DNA of 64,000 nt from Blumeriella jaapii (Eukaryota; Ascomycota; Leotiomycetes; Helotiales; Drepanopezizaceae): the NCBI GenBank assembly GCA_009599575.1, contig VWND01000075.1:1-64000 (forward strand), given 5' to 3'. Positions 46,994 to 58,456 of the stretch are shown here, in pieces. Under the pieces are notes generated by a model. That model ran no database searches. It was given only the letters and a program-made list of their open reading frames with translations, and was not told the DNA's origin. Position numbers and translations under genes: made by a program. Positions within the stretch are counted from its first letter, which is position 1, and every line of letters starts with the position of its first letter.

Positions 46994-49743
46994 ATGGATA
47001 TCCACCGCTGTCGATTTGTGCGTTTTCCACCCTCGACGATCAATGCGCTCGCATTCTCTCACTCTCACATAATTAGAGACCAAAAAACCGCCCCTCCGAG
47101 GCTTGCGATAGGGCGTGCAAACGGTGATATCGAGATATGGAATCCGCAGAGGGGATCATGGTTCCAGGAAACGATCATCCGCGGAGGAAAGGACAGGAGT
47201 ATTGATGGGCTGGTCTGGACTCAGGATCCGAACGAGGAAGTCGGAGGCAAAACGATTACCGGGAGATCGAGACTTTTCAGTGTTGGGTATACCACGACGG
47301 TCACCGAATGGGATTTGAGCAATGGAAGACCGTTGCGCAATGCTAGCGGAAATCATGGCGAAATCTGGTGTATAGCTGCACAGCCAGCTCTTGCGCCGAC
47401 CAAATCTGCCTCGAACGGTGTAGCGACATCTCAATGGGAGGGACAGAATTTAATCGCGGGGTGCACAGATGGAGCTCTGGTTCTCTACTCGACCAAGGAC
47501 GACGATCTTCAACTACAGCGACTGTTGGTTCGGCCTTCTGCGAAAAAAGCAAAGATCATCAGCGTTACATTTCAAGACCGGAACACCGTTATCGCCGGTT
47601 GTACGGACAGCATGATTCGGATCTTCGATATCCGGACTGGGGCGCTGTTACGGAGCATGACTACCGGTGCTGGACCCAGAGGAGCGCCCAAAGAGGTCAT
47701 CGTATGGTCCGTGAAAGTTCTGAAAAATGGAACTATTGTTTCAGGAGACTCGACTGGGGAGTTGAAGATCTGGGATGGCAAAACATATACTCTAAGGCAG
47801 AGGATCAAGTCGCATGAGCAGGATGTGTTAAGCCTTGCTGCGAGCGCGGATGGATCCGTGATTTTCAGTGGAGGCATGGACAGAAGAACAGTTATCTATA
47901 AGACAGAAGGAAAGGGAAAGCCAAGGTGGGCTGAAATATCGCATCGCCGGCTCCATAACCACGATGTGAAGGCAATGGCAAGCTTCGAGGGCTGTGGTAT
48001 GAGCGTGGTTGTGTCTGGAGGTACTAGCCCTGGTCCATCTTCATGACTTGACTGACGTGTATAGGGCCTGATGCGTCTCCAATTGTCACTCCTCTAGAAA
48101 ACTTTGGATTTGAGAACCATCGATCGTTACCATTCCTTCCTCAAGAACTCACGATTGGAAGTTCTCCAAGAAGGCGGCTGATACTGAGTTGGTGGGATCG
48201 GGAGCTGTACATATGGCGAATGACTGACACATCAGTACTATCAAGTGAGGATCATGAGGACGGGCCTGCTGTGAAGGGCCGCAAACTGGTCGCCAAGATC
48301 TTGATCACAGGCGAAGCGAGCATAACATCTGCGACAATAAACACCGATGGTAACCTCCTTGCCATTTCGACCACAGCGGAAATCAAACTGTTCGAATTAC
48401 GACCCAGTAGTACTGATCACAGCAATGGTCTCAAGGTCACCAAGGTCACCCTTCCTGTGGCCTTCTCATCAGGAGCCCGCATCATCCAGTTCTCCCCCGA
48501 CGGAAAATGGCTCTCCATAATCCGACCAGACAGCCACATCCTTCTCGCCCGTATCACCCACGGCGCCTCTGGGTCACCCTCTTTCGCCATCCACCCAGCT
48601 CTCACGAAGCTCTCCCGCCTCGACCGCCGAATCGACAAACTCACGCTTCTTGGCGGCCTCGGCACCTACGACAGAACAATAACGCAGCTTGCGTGGTCAT
48701 CCGATAGCAAAGTGCTAGCCGTCAGCGACCTTGCCGGCTACATCGACAGCTTCGTACTCTCCGGTATCGAGGACACGCTTTCGCCACCCCCGACCGAATC
48801 CGAGGCCGCGTCATCATCTGAGTCGGGCTTGGACTCTGAATCTGAGAGCGAGGAAGACTCGAAGCCTAGGTCCCCCAGACTCATCTTCGGACAGCACTGG
48901 ATGCGCAACCCCTCTGCTTCTCTCCTCCCCAGACTCCGCTCCGCTGCTGTCGTACTCTCGTTCCGCCCCGCCACGCAAACGAGCGTGACAAATGGTATCG
49001 TGCCACACCCGACAAGAAACACGCCTAAACCCGTCTCGCACGAGCTTCCGAGCGGTGAGGCCCGCCTGGTCGTCGTGACCTCCACATCCGAGATTCTCGA
49101 ATTCGACGTCCTGAAGGGTGGACTGACGCCGTGGTCTCGCCGGAACCCGCCAGCGTCGTTCCCGGCACAGTATCGCAAGATGCTGGACCAAGCCAAGGGC
49201 GTGGTATGGGACGTGAGCGGCGGGAAGGAGAGGCTGTGGGTGTATGGTGTGGGGTGGCTCTGGATGTTTGATCTGGCGAGGGACTTCTTGAACAGCGAAA
49301 GAAGAGCAGAGGACGATTCGAGCGACGATGAGCAGCCCTTGGAAGGCACGCGGAAGAGACGGCGTATTAGACACGGGAAGGAGAATCCTTCAGGTGCAGG
49401 TGGCCTCGTCACCGACTCTACGTTGAGCACGGGCATGTCCCGCAAGATCAGAAAGGTTACACAGAAGGACGATGAAGACGAGGTGATGAAAGTGGAGAAT
49501 GTGGACTTTGTGTCGGCGTACGATGGCCAAGATGGGGCGGACGGCAAGCGGGAGGAGAGCCCGAATCACTGGCATACGTTCAAGTATCGCCCCATCCTGG
49601 GCATCGTGGTCGTGGGCGAGAAGAGTGCGGAGGCTGGAGATGGTCCTGAGGTTGCGGTCGTCGAGCGGCCGATCTGGGACGCGGATCTGCCGCCGCGGTT
49701 CTACGGGGAGCAGGAGTGGAGGGATAAGAATTCGGTAGACTAG
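46994..49743 (+). CDS. utp4: U3 small nucleolar RNA-associated protein 4 (Utp4, cirhin-like WD40 protein)
   Basis: Component of the t-UTP/UtpA subcomplex of the small-subunit processome. It acts in the nucleolus in pre-18S rRNA transcription and processing. Exons 46994-48020 and 48065-49743, with a 44-nt GT-AG intron, encode about 901 residues in one clean frame. The start MDIHRCRFVRFPPSTINALA is the family start; an in-frame upstream Met at 46676 would add 106 unconserved residues. WD40 repeats include LAIGRANGDIEIWNPQRGSW, LFSVGYTTTVTEWDLSNGRP, IAGCTDGALVLYSTKDD, VIAGCTDSMIRIFDIRTGAL, TIVSGDSTGELKIWDGKTYT, VIFSGGMDRRTVIY and, after the intron, LILSWWDRELYIWRM and ARIIQFSPDGKWLSIIRPDS. An acidic Ser/Glu linker (SESGLDSESESEEDSK) and a basic KRRRIRHGKE patch, possibly nuclear-targeting, lie in the C-terminal half. 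It is the largest intact gene of the window. Confidence 0.93.
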
Positions 49744-50118
49744 ACCTGGGCTGAAGCCTGGCCGTGATGGCAGAAAAGCAAAGGAAGATGTCTGTCTGTC
49801 TGAGGTTTTGGTGTTGTTCTTCTCCGGTCGTGAATGGGCGTGGCTTGGTGTTCGCTCGGTCACTTCTTTCTTCCGGACTTTATGGCACACGCCCTCGCCT
49901 CTTGAGTCCTTCCCGGTTTCCGCGGACTCGTTCGGATTCCTATCCGTTCTGATTGGCGAGAGCTTGGTTTTGGTAGGAAGTAGATACGTTGGTCGGGCTG
50001 CCTACCAGTATCACCTAGGTATCTATCTGTCTGCTCCCCTAGCCGTTTAGCTGATTAATGGATTCACCGCTTAAATAATTGAGATTGAATAGCCGATTTC
50101 TTTTTTTCTTTTTTATTT

Positions 50119-50216
50119 CTCTGCTTTTTCTCTGTTTTTTCTCTGCTTTTTCTCTGCTTTTTCTCTGCTTTTTCTCTGCTTTTTCTCTGCTTTTTCTCTG
50201 CTTTTTCTCTGCCTTT
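50119..50216. repeat. 11-bp tandem repeat (ctgctttttct)n, about 8-9 copies
   Basis: Consecutive ctctgcttttt units with one ctgtttttt variant, read directly. The antisense strand reads as an EKAEKKQRKSR-type ORF, which is only a by-product of the repeat. Confidence 0.93.
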
Positions 50217-52025
50217 CGTTTATCACCCTGAAGCTCTGAATGCTTCTAACGCGAAACATCAGAAAAGCGCGAACGCCAAAATCAGAGAGCAGCAGCCTGC
50301 CGGGGATTTTCCAGCTCATGCTCACGTTCCATCTACTGTACATTTAGAACCCCAGCTTGCAGGTCTCGATTCCTCGTGCTCAGAAGCACGCCCACTTGAG
50401 CGCCTGTGTTTAACCAGATCTCCAGGGCCAATCTGCTGGGCGATCTGCTGAGGAGAATGGACCCGATCAAGCCCTCAACGCCAAGCGCGTGCTCCCACCG
50501 TCTTGATATCGTTCGGATCTGATACACAGCTCTGATGCATTGCCTGGGCTCTTCTATACTCTGTTTTGTGTCTTGCAGTGCACGTGTTGGATAGCTAACC
50601 CATGGTCTAGCGGATTCGAACTGCTGTTACTGTAGCATCAACCGAATCAACTCAGCGCTTGTAAGCCCGGCTGGCCTCTCCTCCCCATTGCGGTTATAGC
50701 CCATGAGCTTGGTTCTTGCAGGACGCTTGCTGCACCTGATAGATATCGATCTTAGAAATGCCAAAAAACGCCAGGCACGCCATGGCCTCCAGAGTTGTTC
50801 TGAAAACCCGACTGCAGCGTTTTGCAGATGGGGGAGGTTTGACTAGAAGACGGACAGCTCGCACGCGATCGCCAAGTCGTGTTCCAGAACTTCAGATGTT
50901 CGCCAATTGGTCTCGACTGCGAACCTCAGACACGACGCGAATGGAGGAGGTCTGCTAGATGTGGTGTCGTTCCGGTGCCGTACCAAACACATACAGAGCC
51001 GCCCGATGGAAACGAACGAAGCACCGCGAAGTCCCACGACGCGAGTCTGGGGCTGCGATCGAATCGCTTGAGTGCTCCGATCAAGCGGAGAGAGCAGGTC
51101 TCGGGATCGCGTTGGTCGCTGCGGTTTTGTTTTGTTTTGTTCTGTTTTGGGTTACTTTCTACTAGATGGGCAAGTCAAGATGGCGCGGCGGAGCTGTGCG
51201 CCGTACAGTACATGCTGTACTGTACTGTACGTGCCCATACGGTACATACATACGTGCTTCTCTTTGACGAGACAGGTAGGTCAGACGAGGACATATCACA
51301 CAAGCTGTCAATCCTTGCGCCGCGGAGAGAGAGCGTGACAGACCCCATCACGAGCGAGCCAGCAGCATTGGAGGTGGAAGACAGACGGGGAGAGGATAGG
51401 TGGTATTTATGGTGTACGCGGGTACATACGACGAGTATGTACCGACCGTACAGTACATACGTGAGTCTTGTTGGTACAGTAAAGATCTAGTCTAGGTGTG
51501 TACATATATACAGTACATTGGGATAGGATGCCTTGCGTCTCAAACAAACAGGAAGGTACAGTTGGTAGGTAAGAGAATAAGAGTCCTACTGTACTTTGTA
51601 ATACTACAACGCAGAGTCAGTACTGAACCCCCCCTAAGCGCTCATCACCAGCGCGAGCAAAATAAGATTTGCAGACGGCGTGCTGCTTGCTCGCTTTGTA
51701 TCTTCGGACACCACACGCATATGTACGTATAAATCCGTACACAGAATGGTAGCTGTTGGTATCACACAGGTTGGTGATACAGTGAAAAGACTAGTCTTGA
51801 ATCATGGGTTGAGATCTGTGCACTCACACGTGATGTTCACATCACCCGATATCACGTGACCTGTAGGGGTACTCCTACAGTAGCAGAATGTATCCATACT
51901 ATCGTGCACCATCTACACACACAGCATCCATCCATGGCTAATCCATCGTACTGTACTTCCGAGCAAAGAACGACCACGGGAGAAGCGAACCTGCGCGATA
52001 GTATCGATACCACCCTCACAGAAGT

Positions 52026-52262
52026 AAATCATTTTTTCCTCTTCTTCTTCTGCCTCTTCTTTTTCTTCTTTTTCTTCTTTCTCTTCTTCTTCTTCTTCTT
52101 CTTTTTCTCCTTCTATTTCTTCCTCTTTTTCTTCTTTTTCTTCTTCTCCTTCTTCTTCTTCCTCTTCTCCTTCTCCTTCTTCTTCCTCCTCTTCTTCCTC
52201 TTCCCTTCCACTTCTTCCTCTTCTTCTTCCTCTTCCTCCTCCTCCTCTTCCTCTTCTTCCTT
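52026..52262. repeat. Polypyrimidine tract (ttc/ctt/cct mix), about 235 bp
   Basis: The plus strand is almost purely C and T for about 235 bases, with no fixed period. It gives poly-Phe/Ser frames on plus and poly-Glu/Lys frames on minus. Such mirror-rich polypurine-polypyrimidine DNA can form triplex structures in vitro; any role here is inference. Confidence 0.9.
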
Positions 52263-53524
52263 CACCTGACCTCTCGGTCCCCGCCGCGGCGCCGCGCATC
52301 CACCCAAGCCACCAAACAGGAAACCTCATCCGAGATCCCATTGCTTAGCTCCCGCTCAGGACCCAAACACACGTTTTACCGCTCTTCGCGCGAGGCAGGA
52401 ATAGGCAAAAGGTCCGTCCGGGGAAGCGTTCTAAGTATACGACACGCACCTCTTGGTCCCTACGAGCCAAACAAGCAAAAGCCAGCCAAGCCGGTTATGT
52501 ATCTGTAACCCCTATCTACCTACCGCACCGCGTCGTGCGTGGCAAATGCACCCCGAAGAGTCGGCTTCCGTCATTCTACGATGTACTGTATACTCGGCCC
52601 TGTCGCCCGGCGTGCTTGTTGCTTCTCCCGATCGGTGTCGTGTGCGGTTTGGACCGTACTCGTAATCGGGATCGGGTGATGGTCGTGGTTTGATAGGGAG
52701 GGTGTGGTTACGTGTATATCTGTATGTGTACTGTACAGTAGGTGTTTCTGTTTATTTTGGAACCAGATTTGCATTCTGCCCGTGTGGAAATTGAGCGCGG
52801 AAAAAAGATAAAAGAAACAAGAAAAAAGCTCGTGGTTTTTTATGGTTTGTGAGGGTGGTGATGGTGAGGTTAGTTGCGGTATCCATTCCGCACACACCAC
52901 GCTGAAAAAGTATGTAAGTACTGTAGAGATCGAGTGAGATCGAGTGAGAGGCTACGCGTGGGTTGACATGTGTAGGTACACAGTACTGCGTGCATAGGTA
53001 GGCAGATTAGACATGTGTCTTGAGCATCCACACATGCGAGGAGATGCTAGATGGGAAATCCTATTCTATGTACCCTGCGTACCTGCTCCCACCTACGATT
53101 GTACCTCTTGTTTCTTCTCCTTCTGATCTTCTCTCGCCGTCTTACTATCGACCTTTTGTAGTGCGAGTATGTGTTGATTTCCATCTCCATCTCCTGTGTT
53201 CTTCCTCCTTTCCTCCCTCTTTTCCCATGCCACCCATCCTCCCTCAGCACTCACTGACCATTTTCTTTCCTTCGCGGCATGCGCATACCTACCTACCTAC
53301 CTACCTCTTCACTCGCCATCGCGCCGACCCAGCCCGGCTGCAACATCCCTATCCATCCCATCGCAGGTCGAAACGCGGTGCCGCGCAAGCCCCAGAGACG
53401 GACCCGACGGCCCGGACGAGACGGAGCGCCAAGCCGGTGCCCAGGCCGGGAACGCGTAACGTAGGGAGGTGTGTCTGGGGTTGGTTGATTGATTGGTGGT
53501 GATGAGTAAGGAGGGCGAATGAGG

Positions 53525-54320
53525 GATGGGTGTGGGTACGGGTACGGGTGTGGATGTGGGTGTGGGTGTGGGCATTATGGGGGATCTCCCGTGGGTGCTG
53601 AGAGGTGAGAGGGCTGAGAGGGAGAAGATGTGTGTGTACGGTACGGTACGGTACGGTACACGCACCCAAAGTCGGACGGACTGTGTATGTGTATCTGCAT
53701 GGGTGCATGTAGACACATGCTGTACAGTACATACTGTACATACACATACACAATACATGGGTACAGTACATTAAACTTACATACATGTACATGAATGTAC
53801 AGACGGTTATGTATGTACATGTGTGAATGTCCAAGTGCGGTCCATGGACGGATAGATTTATCTTGTGCACCTTATGTAAATGTACCTATAGGTCAATATG
53901 GAACACGATGTGTATGCATGTATACATGCATACATCTATATATTGGTATAAATCTATGTACACATGCATACATGCATTGGTATAAATTCCTGTACACGTG
54001 CATTTACGTATAGATGGAGGTGACGATATCACAGGATATATATGTACATAAATATGTACGGGTATGTATAAATACGTACGTAGGGACATACGCGCATACA
54101 TACGTATATACGTAACACGTGTATACGATATACGTAAATACATACATAGGTACCTTGTAAATACACACTACACAGATGCACACGTACACACACATAAGCG
54201 TGCACACTTACATACATTCACACTTACACACATACCAACACACACACATACAACACACATACTTACAACACACACACTTACAACACACACACATACACAC
54301 ACACTCTCTCTCTTTCTCAC
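53525..54320. repeat. Compound simple-sequence region (gggtgt, tacgg, tacat, acac types)
   Basis: Successive blocks are gggtacgggtgtgg-type (53530-53575), five tacgg units (53636-53660), a long stretch of tacat/gtac steps (53700-54180) and acac/acata steps (54185-54310). Many short self-complementary gtac motifs occur. Confidence 0.85.
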
Positions 54321-54939
54321 TCCCACATCACACGACTCGCCTTGTCTAAGCAGGCCTACCCGAACCACGTCCTGCCTGAGGCCAAATCCCCCCTCCGCCC
54401 TCCGCCCTCCGCCCTCCCCCCAACTTCCCGCTCTCGAGCTGACGACGACTGCACACGCCTCCATGCAAGCAATTCGCCCCACTTCGCGCCCCAGATGACC
54501 AATCAGCGCTCGCGATTACCACACCCGACCACGCACGCCCCATCGCTTCCATCTTCTATACTCGACCCCCATCTTCTCGCTGCGAAACCCATCATCAACG
54601 CCAGCACCGAAAACAACACCTGCGACAGCAGCAAACACCCACGACGCCGACCACAACAACCACACCAACCACACATACAACACCAACATCACAACCTCTA
54701 TCGCTACCCCTCCCACTCCATCTCCATCTCCATCTCCGATCCCCCCCCGCGGCACCAGACTCGCGAGCCAGAGCAGAGACGCGAGTAGGGAGTAGTAGCG
54801 GCGAGGACGGGTCCTGTCACGGCGGGACGTCTGCGAAACCTCCACGCTCGCTGTCCTTCGGTACACGTCCGCCTCGAGCTCGACTGCCTCGCCTCTGCCT
54901 CTGCCACGGCCACTGCGACGGCGGCTGCGACGAAAAGCC

Positions 54940-56360
54940 ATGTCCAACCACAATCCCCACAGCGCCCATGACGAACAGTGGGCGCGCGGGCTGACGGCCC
55001 AGTTCGAGGGCTTGATGCGCACAAAGCGACTGAACGAGCTGGATCGCTCGAGGACCGCCTCGCCCTCGCCCCGAGAGCGGGCGTCGTCGAGCAACCTGCG
55101 AGCCGCGATGGCTCACCCCTCGGCGGCGGCCGCGGCGGCGGGATACCGGCCGTCGACCTCCGCCAGCAATGCCACGCCGCCGCCCTATGCGTCGCTGCGC
55201 CATCAGCCCAAGATCCCATCGCCACCCGCGGACGCCTTGTCGCAGAAGTTTCGGAATCTGCTGATCTCGCTCTCCCTGACGCCGACGAAGTACGAGAACC
55301 CGGGTTTGCTGGACGAAGCCTTACAGGTCATCCCCTTGGGCCGCATCTACGACGAGGCCGAGGAGGAGAGCCAGCTGCTCCGGGCACAGGCCGAGAGTTT
55401 GGGCAAGCAGCCCGACTGGGGCTACCAAGACTGCGTCATTCGCGCACTGCTGAGGTATGTTTGTTGTTGCTGCTCGCTGCCGGCACGCGAGCGCTGTCTA
55501 ATGCGGGTCACAGGTGGTTCAAGCGCTCCTTTTTTTCCTGGGTCAACAACCCCCCGTGTTCGGTCTGTCTCTCGCCGACCATCGCGCAAGGCATGACCCC
55601 GCCCACGCCCGAGGAGACGGCGTACGGCGCCCTTCGCGTCGAGCTCTACCGCTGCTCGGCCGGCGATTGCGGCGCCTACGAGCGATTCCCCCGCTACGGC
55701 GATGTCTGGCGCTTGCTGCAGACACGCAAGGGCCGATGTGGCGAGTGGGCCAACGTGTTCAGCATGCTGTGTCGAGCCCTCGGGACACGAGTGCGATGGG
55801 TCTGGAACGCCGAGGACCACATCTGGACCGAGGTCTACTCGGAGATGCAACAGCGCTGGATCCACGTCGACGCCTGCGAAGAGGCCTGGGACAACCCGCG
55901 TTTGTATGCCGAGGGCTGGGGCAAGAAGATGTCCTACTGCATCGCCTTTTCCTCGGAGGGCGCGACCGACGTGACGCGGCGCTACGTCCGCAAACCCGAG
56001 CAGGCCCTCGAGCGGCGCCGGTGCCCCGAGGAGGTCATGCTGTACATCCAGAACGAGATTCGGAGCCTGCGACGCGCGAACATGCCCAAGGACGAACGCT
56101 TCCGGCTCGAGAAGGAGGACCACCAGGAGGACAAGGAGCTGAGGGGCTACGTCGTCGCTCAGATTGCCCAGTCGGTCGTCGCGGGATTGAGACCCGGAGA
56201 GCCGTCCATGACGTCTGCTCCCTCTCGTCCTCAGCCAGATCAGAAGCTGCCTGCCGAGCAGCTGGCCGGGAGACAGAGTGGCGCGCAGGAGTGGGTCAAC
56301 GCCCGGGGGGAAAACGGACGTAATGAGGCCCCGCGAGATCCGTCACCGCAGCACCGGTAG
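54940..56360 (+). CDS. png1: Peptide:N-glycanase (PNG1), transglutaminase-like
   Basis: Cytosolic enzyme that removes N-glycans from misfolded glycoproteins during ER-associated degradation. Exons 54940-55454 and 55514-56360, with a 59-nt GT-AG intron, encode 453 residues. The variable Ser/Ala-rich N-terminus precedes the core: [19 protein letters not shown], the CxxC pair PPCSVC (C187, C190) and CSAGDC (C219, C224) for zinc, then the transglutaminase-like triad. The triad is C247 in [13 protein letters not shown]274 in [12 protein letters not shown] and D291 in [27 protein letters not shown] and [20 protein letters not shown] follow. All catalytic residues are present, so an active enzyme is expected. 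An alternative ATG further upstream is unlikely, given the pyrimidine-rich leader. The gene is GC-rich and intact. Confidence 0.92.
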
Positions 56361-57185
56361 TGAAGGGTTGCTGGGTGCTACTGATTCTCTAGCTTCGTGG
56401 GGATCGACCATCGGCTCTTGAGCGGGCCACCGCCTTGGTCCAGATCGACCCCCGGTATAGTCATGAAGGAGTGGGTACAGGCGGTCTTGATCCGCGGTCT
56501 CGACCTCACAGCGCATCTTCGGTGCATCTTCGCCATCACACCGCCATCAGCTGTATCTACTACTTATACCAAGCCGATATATACCACATGTACATCTATG
56601 ATCCGTACATTACGCGGAATCTGTATAACGCAACGCAACGCGCTTGGCATCATCGTATCTAAAGCCTTCTTGGTCGCCTCACCTGGCCCCGTGACATGGG
56701 AGATGTCGGGGGGGTTGGGGGAATACCCATCTATTCATACGTGCATCTATTACGACGATAATCTTTTTCCTTTGTCCCGTCTGCGCATGGGGTGTGAAGG
56801 AAGCCGGAATCGTGCTGGGGGATGGCGTTTCTTGGGGCATGGATTGGAATTGGCATTAGCATTGGGATTGGGATTGGGATTGGGGTTCGTCTCTGGGGAA
56901 CTGAAGGGAGACGGGTGTATATTTCTCCGGGGGGGAGGAGGACCAGGAGGGGTGCGAGGGATGAGATGGGCATGGAGTGAAGGAGACCGGACGGGATGGG
57001 ATTTGTGTGAGATGTACGAGAGATGGGGTGTGGACAAGGTGGAAGGGTAGACGATGGTAATGCGCAAAAGCGACACGCAAGCTTCCACGCGATTTATGGA
57101 TGGAATGCATGGTTGGATTAGGGGGTTGGTGGATAGACGCCTCTTAGATGGATGAATCCAAGACTTCACGTCAAAAGTTTTTTTG

Positions 57186-57395
57186 GTTTCCTTTCCTTCT
57201 TTCCTTCTTTCCTTCTTTCCTTCTTTCCTTCTTTCCTTCTTTCCTTCTTTCCTTCTTTCCTTCTTTCCTTCTTTCCTTCTTTCCTTCTTTCCTTCTTTCC
57301 TTCTTTCCTCTCTCCTCTCTCCTCTCTCCTCTCTCCTTTCCCTCCTTCCCTCCTTCCCTCCCTCTCTCCCTCTCTCCCTCCCTCTATTGCACTGT
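57186..57395. repeat. Pyrimidine microsatellites (ctttcctt)n, (ctctcct)n, (ccctccctct)n
   Basis: About 14-15 tttccttc units run from 57190 to 57308. They are followed by ctctcct units and ccctccctctct blocks to about 57390. The ORFs here on both strands (LLSFFPSF, KKERRKEG types) are repeat artefacts. Confidence 0.95.
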
Positions 57396-57527
57396 ATTCT
57401 ATTGCACTGTATTGTATTGCACTGCACTGTACCATCGTCCTCGAGACGCACCCTCCCTCCCTCCCTCGAACCACGCACGTTTCATTCCCCTTTCTCTCTT
57501 TTCACCAGTTTTCTTTCCCGGCTTTGT

Positions 57528-57543
<16 letters not shown>

Positions 57544-57564
<21 letters not shown>

Positions 57565-57655
57565 GGGCTTTTCGTTCGTACGTACGTACTGTACTGTACG
57601 GTAGGTACTGCAGTAGGCTGGGCTGGGCTGGGCTGGGCTGGGCTGGGCTGGGTGG
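57544..57655. repeat. G24 homopolymer followed by (gggct)7
   Basis: A T-run leads into about 24 consecutive G (57544-57567). After a gtacgtacgtactgtactgtac patch come seven or so gggct units (57615-57655). Both are strong candidates for G-quadruplex formation on the plus strand, and for length errors in any assembly. Confidence 0.95.
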
Positions 57656-57732
57656 GTTAAGCAAGTTGGGCATGATAGGGAAGTAGCAGGAGAGGTTGGA
57701 GGAGTTGGAGGAAGAAAGGCCGTGTATGTATG

Positions 57733-57806
57733 TAGGTGTGTGTGTGTGTGTGTGTGTGTGTGAGAGAAAGAGAGAGAAAGAGAGAGAGAGAGTGTGAGAG
57801 AGAAAG

Positions 57807-57873
<67 letters not shown>

Positions 57874-58105
57874 TTGTTGTGAGAGAGACCGGGCTGTGAG
57901 TGAGAGTGAGTGAGAGAGTGAGAGAGAGTGAGAGAGAGTGAGAGAGAGTGAGTGAGTGAGTGAAAGAGAATAAAAGAAGAAAAAGAGAAGAAGGAAAAGA
58001 AGAGGAATAGACGAAGAAGAGAAGAAAAGAAGAGAAAGAGAAGAAAAGAAGAGAGAAGAGAAGAAAATAAAAGGAAGAGAAGAAGAAGAAAAGAAAAGTG
58101 GGCAC
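57733..58105. repeat. (gt)n, (ga)n and polypurine tract
   Basis: A gt run (57737-57762), a ga run of about 25-30 dinucleotides (57810-57870), gtgaga-type units (57898-57962) and an aagaagaaaag-type polypurine block (57970-58098). All were read directly, and the long ORFs over them are artefacts. Confidence 0.95.
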
Positions 58106-58426
58106 AGTGTCTGGTTTTGGATATTTGCTGTTTAGTGTTAGGTAAAATCAAAAGATCAAAAGAGAGCGAGAGAGGGAGAGAGACTCTGTCAGAGTCGAGG
58201 GTTTGTCTTTATGTACCTATTTTATATGTATGTGTATAAATGTATGTATATGCAAATCGATTTGTCCGTCCCACCCGCCCAATGTAGCACAGCACAGAGA
58301 CGCCGCCCGTCTAGGATGATTATTATCAGTACCTCCTCACGTACCTACTAGATGTGTGAATGTAAAAAGAGAGAGATATGTGCACCATCCAAAGAGCACC
58401 ATCTCGAAGCAACCAAGCCAAAACAG

Positions 58427-58453
58427 CACAGCACAGCACAGCACAGCACAGCA
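58427..58453. repeat. Pentamer repeat (cacag)n
   Basis: Five to six cacag units lie immediately downstream of the stop codon of the minus-strand gene at 58457. Confidence 0.9.
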
Positions 58454-58456
58454 CGT

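Larger units (their letters stand above)
49744..54939. other. Long intergenic region packed with simple-sequence DNA
   Basis: About 5.2 kb between utp4 and PNG1, with no supportable gene. Its long ORFs are by-products of low-complexity tracts, listed separately. A tRNA-like A-box (tggtctagcgg, 50603-50613) has no matching T-arm. Short GTAC-centred palindromes (gtacagtac, gtactgtac, cggtaccg-like) are frequent from 51.2 to 54.2 kb. Confidence 0.4.
56361..58456. other. Intergenic region dominated by low-complexity DNA
   Basis: No gene was recognised between PNG1 and the next minus-strand gene. An ORF at 56397-57050 has no motif and contains a ggattgggattgg repeat (56860-56890). The rest is a string of microsatellites, listed separately. 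Confidence 0.4.

Noticed and set aside
48738..49890. Long antisense ORFs opposite utp4
   Set aside because: Shadow frames of a GC-rich, codon-biased gene; no motif.
50603..50640. tRNA-Glu-like A-box tggtctagcgg
   Set aside because: No T-arm or acceptor pairing was found within tRNA distance.
51856..52341. Poly-Phe ORF (+) and poly-Glu/Lys ORF (-)
   Set aside because: By-products of the polypyrimidine tract, with no non-repetitive coding sequence on either side.
55422..56323. Alternative-frame ORFs of 233 and 269 codons over PNG1
   Set aside because: The PNG1 frame carries the recognisable catalytic motifs; the others do not.
57148..58151. Several 100-240 codon ORFs of LLSFFPSF, KKERRKEG and SLSLSLSL type
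   Set aside because: Pure microsatellite translation on both strands.
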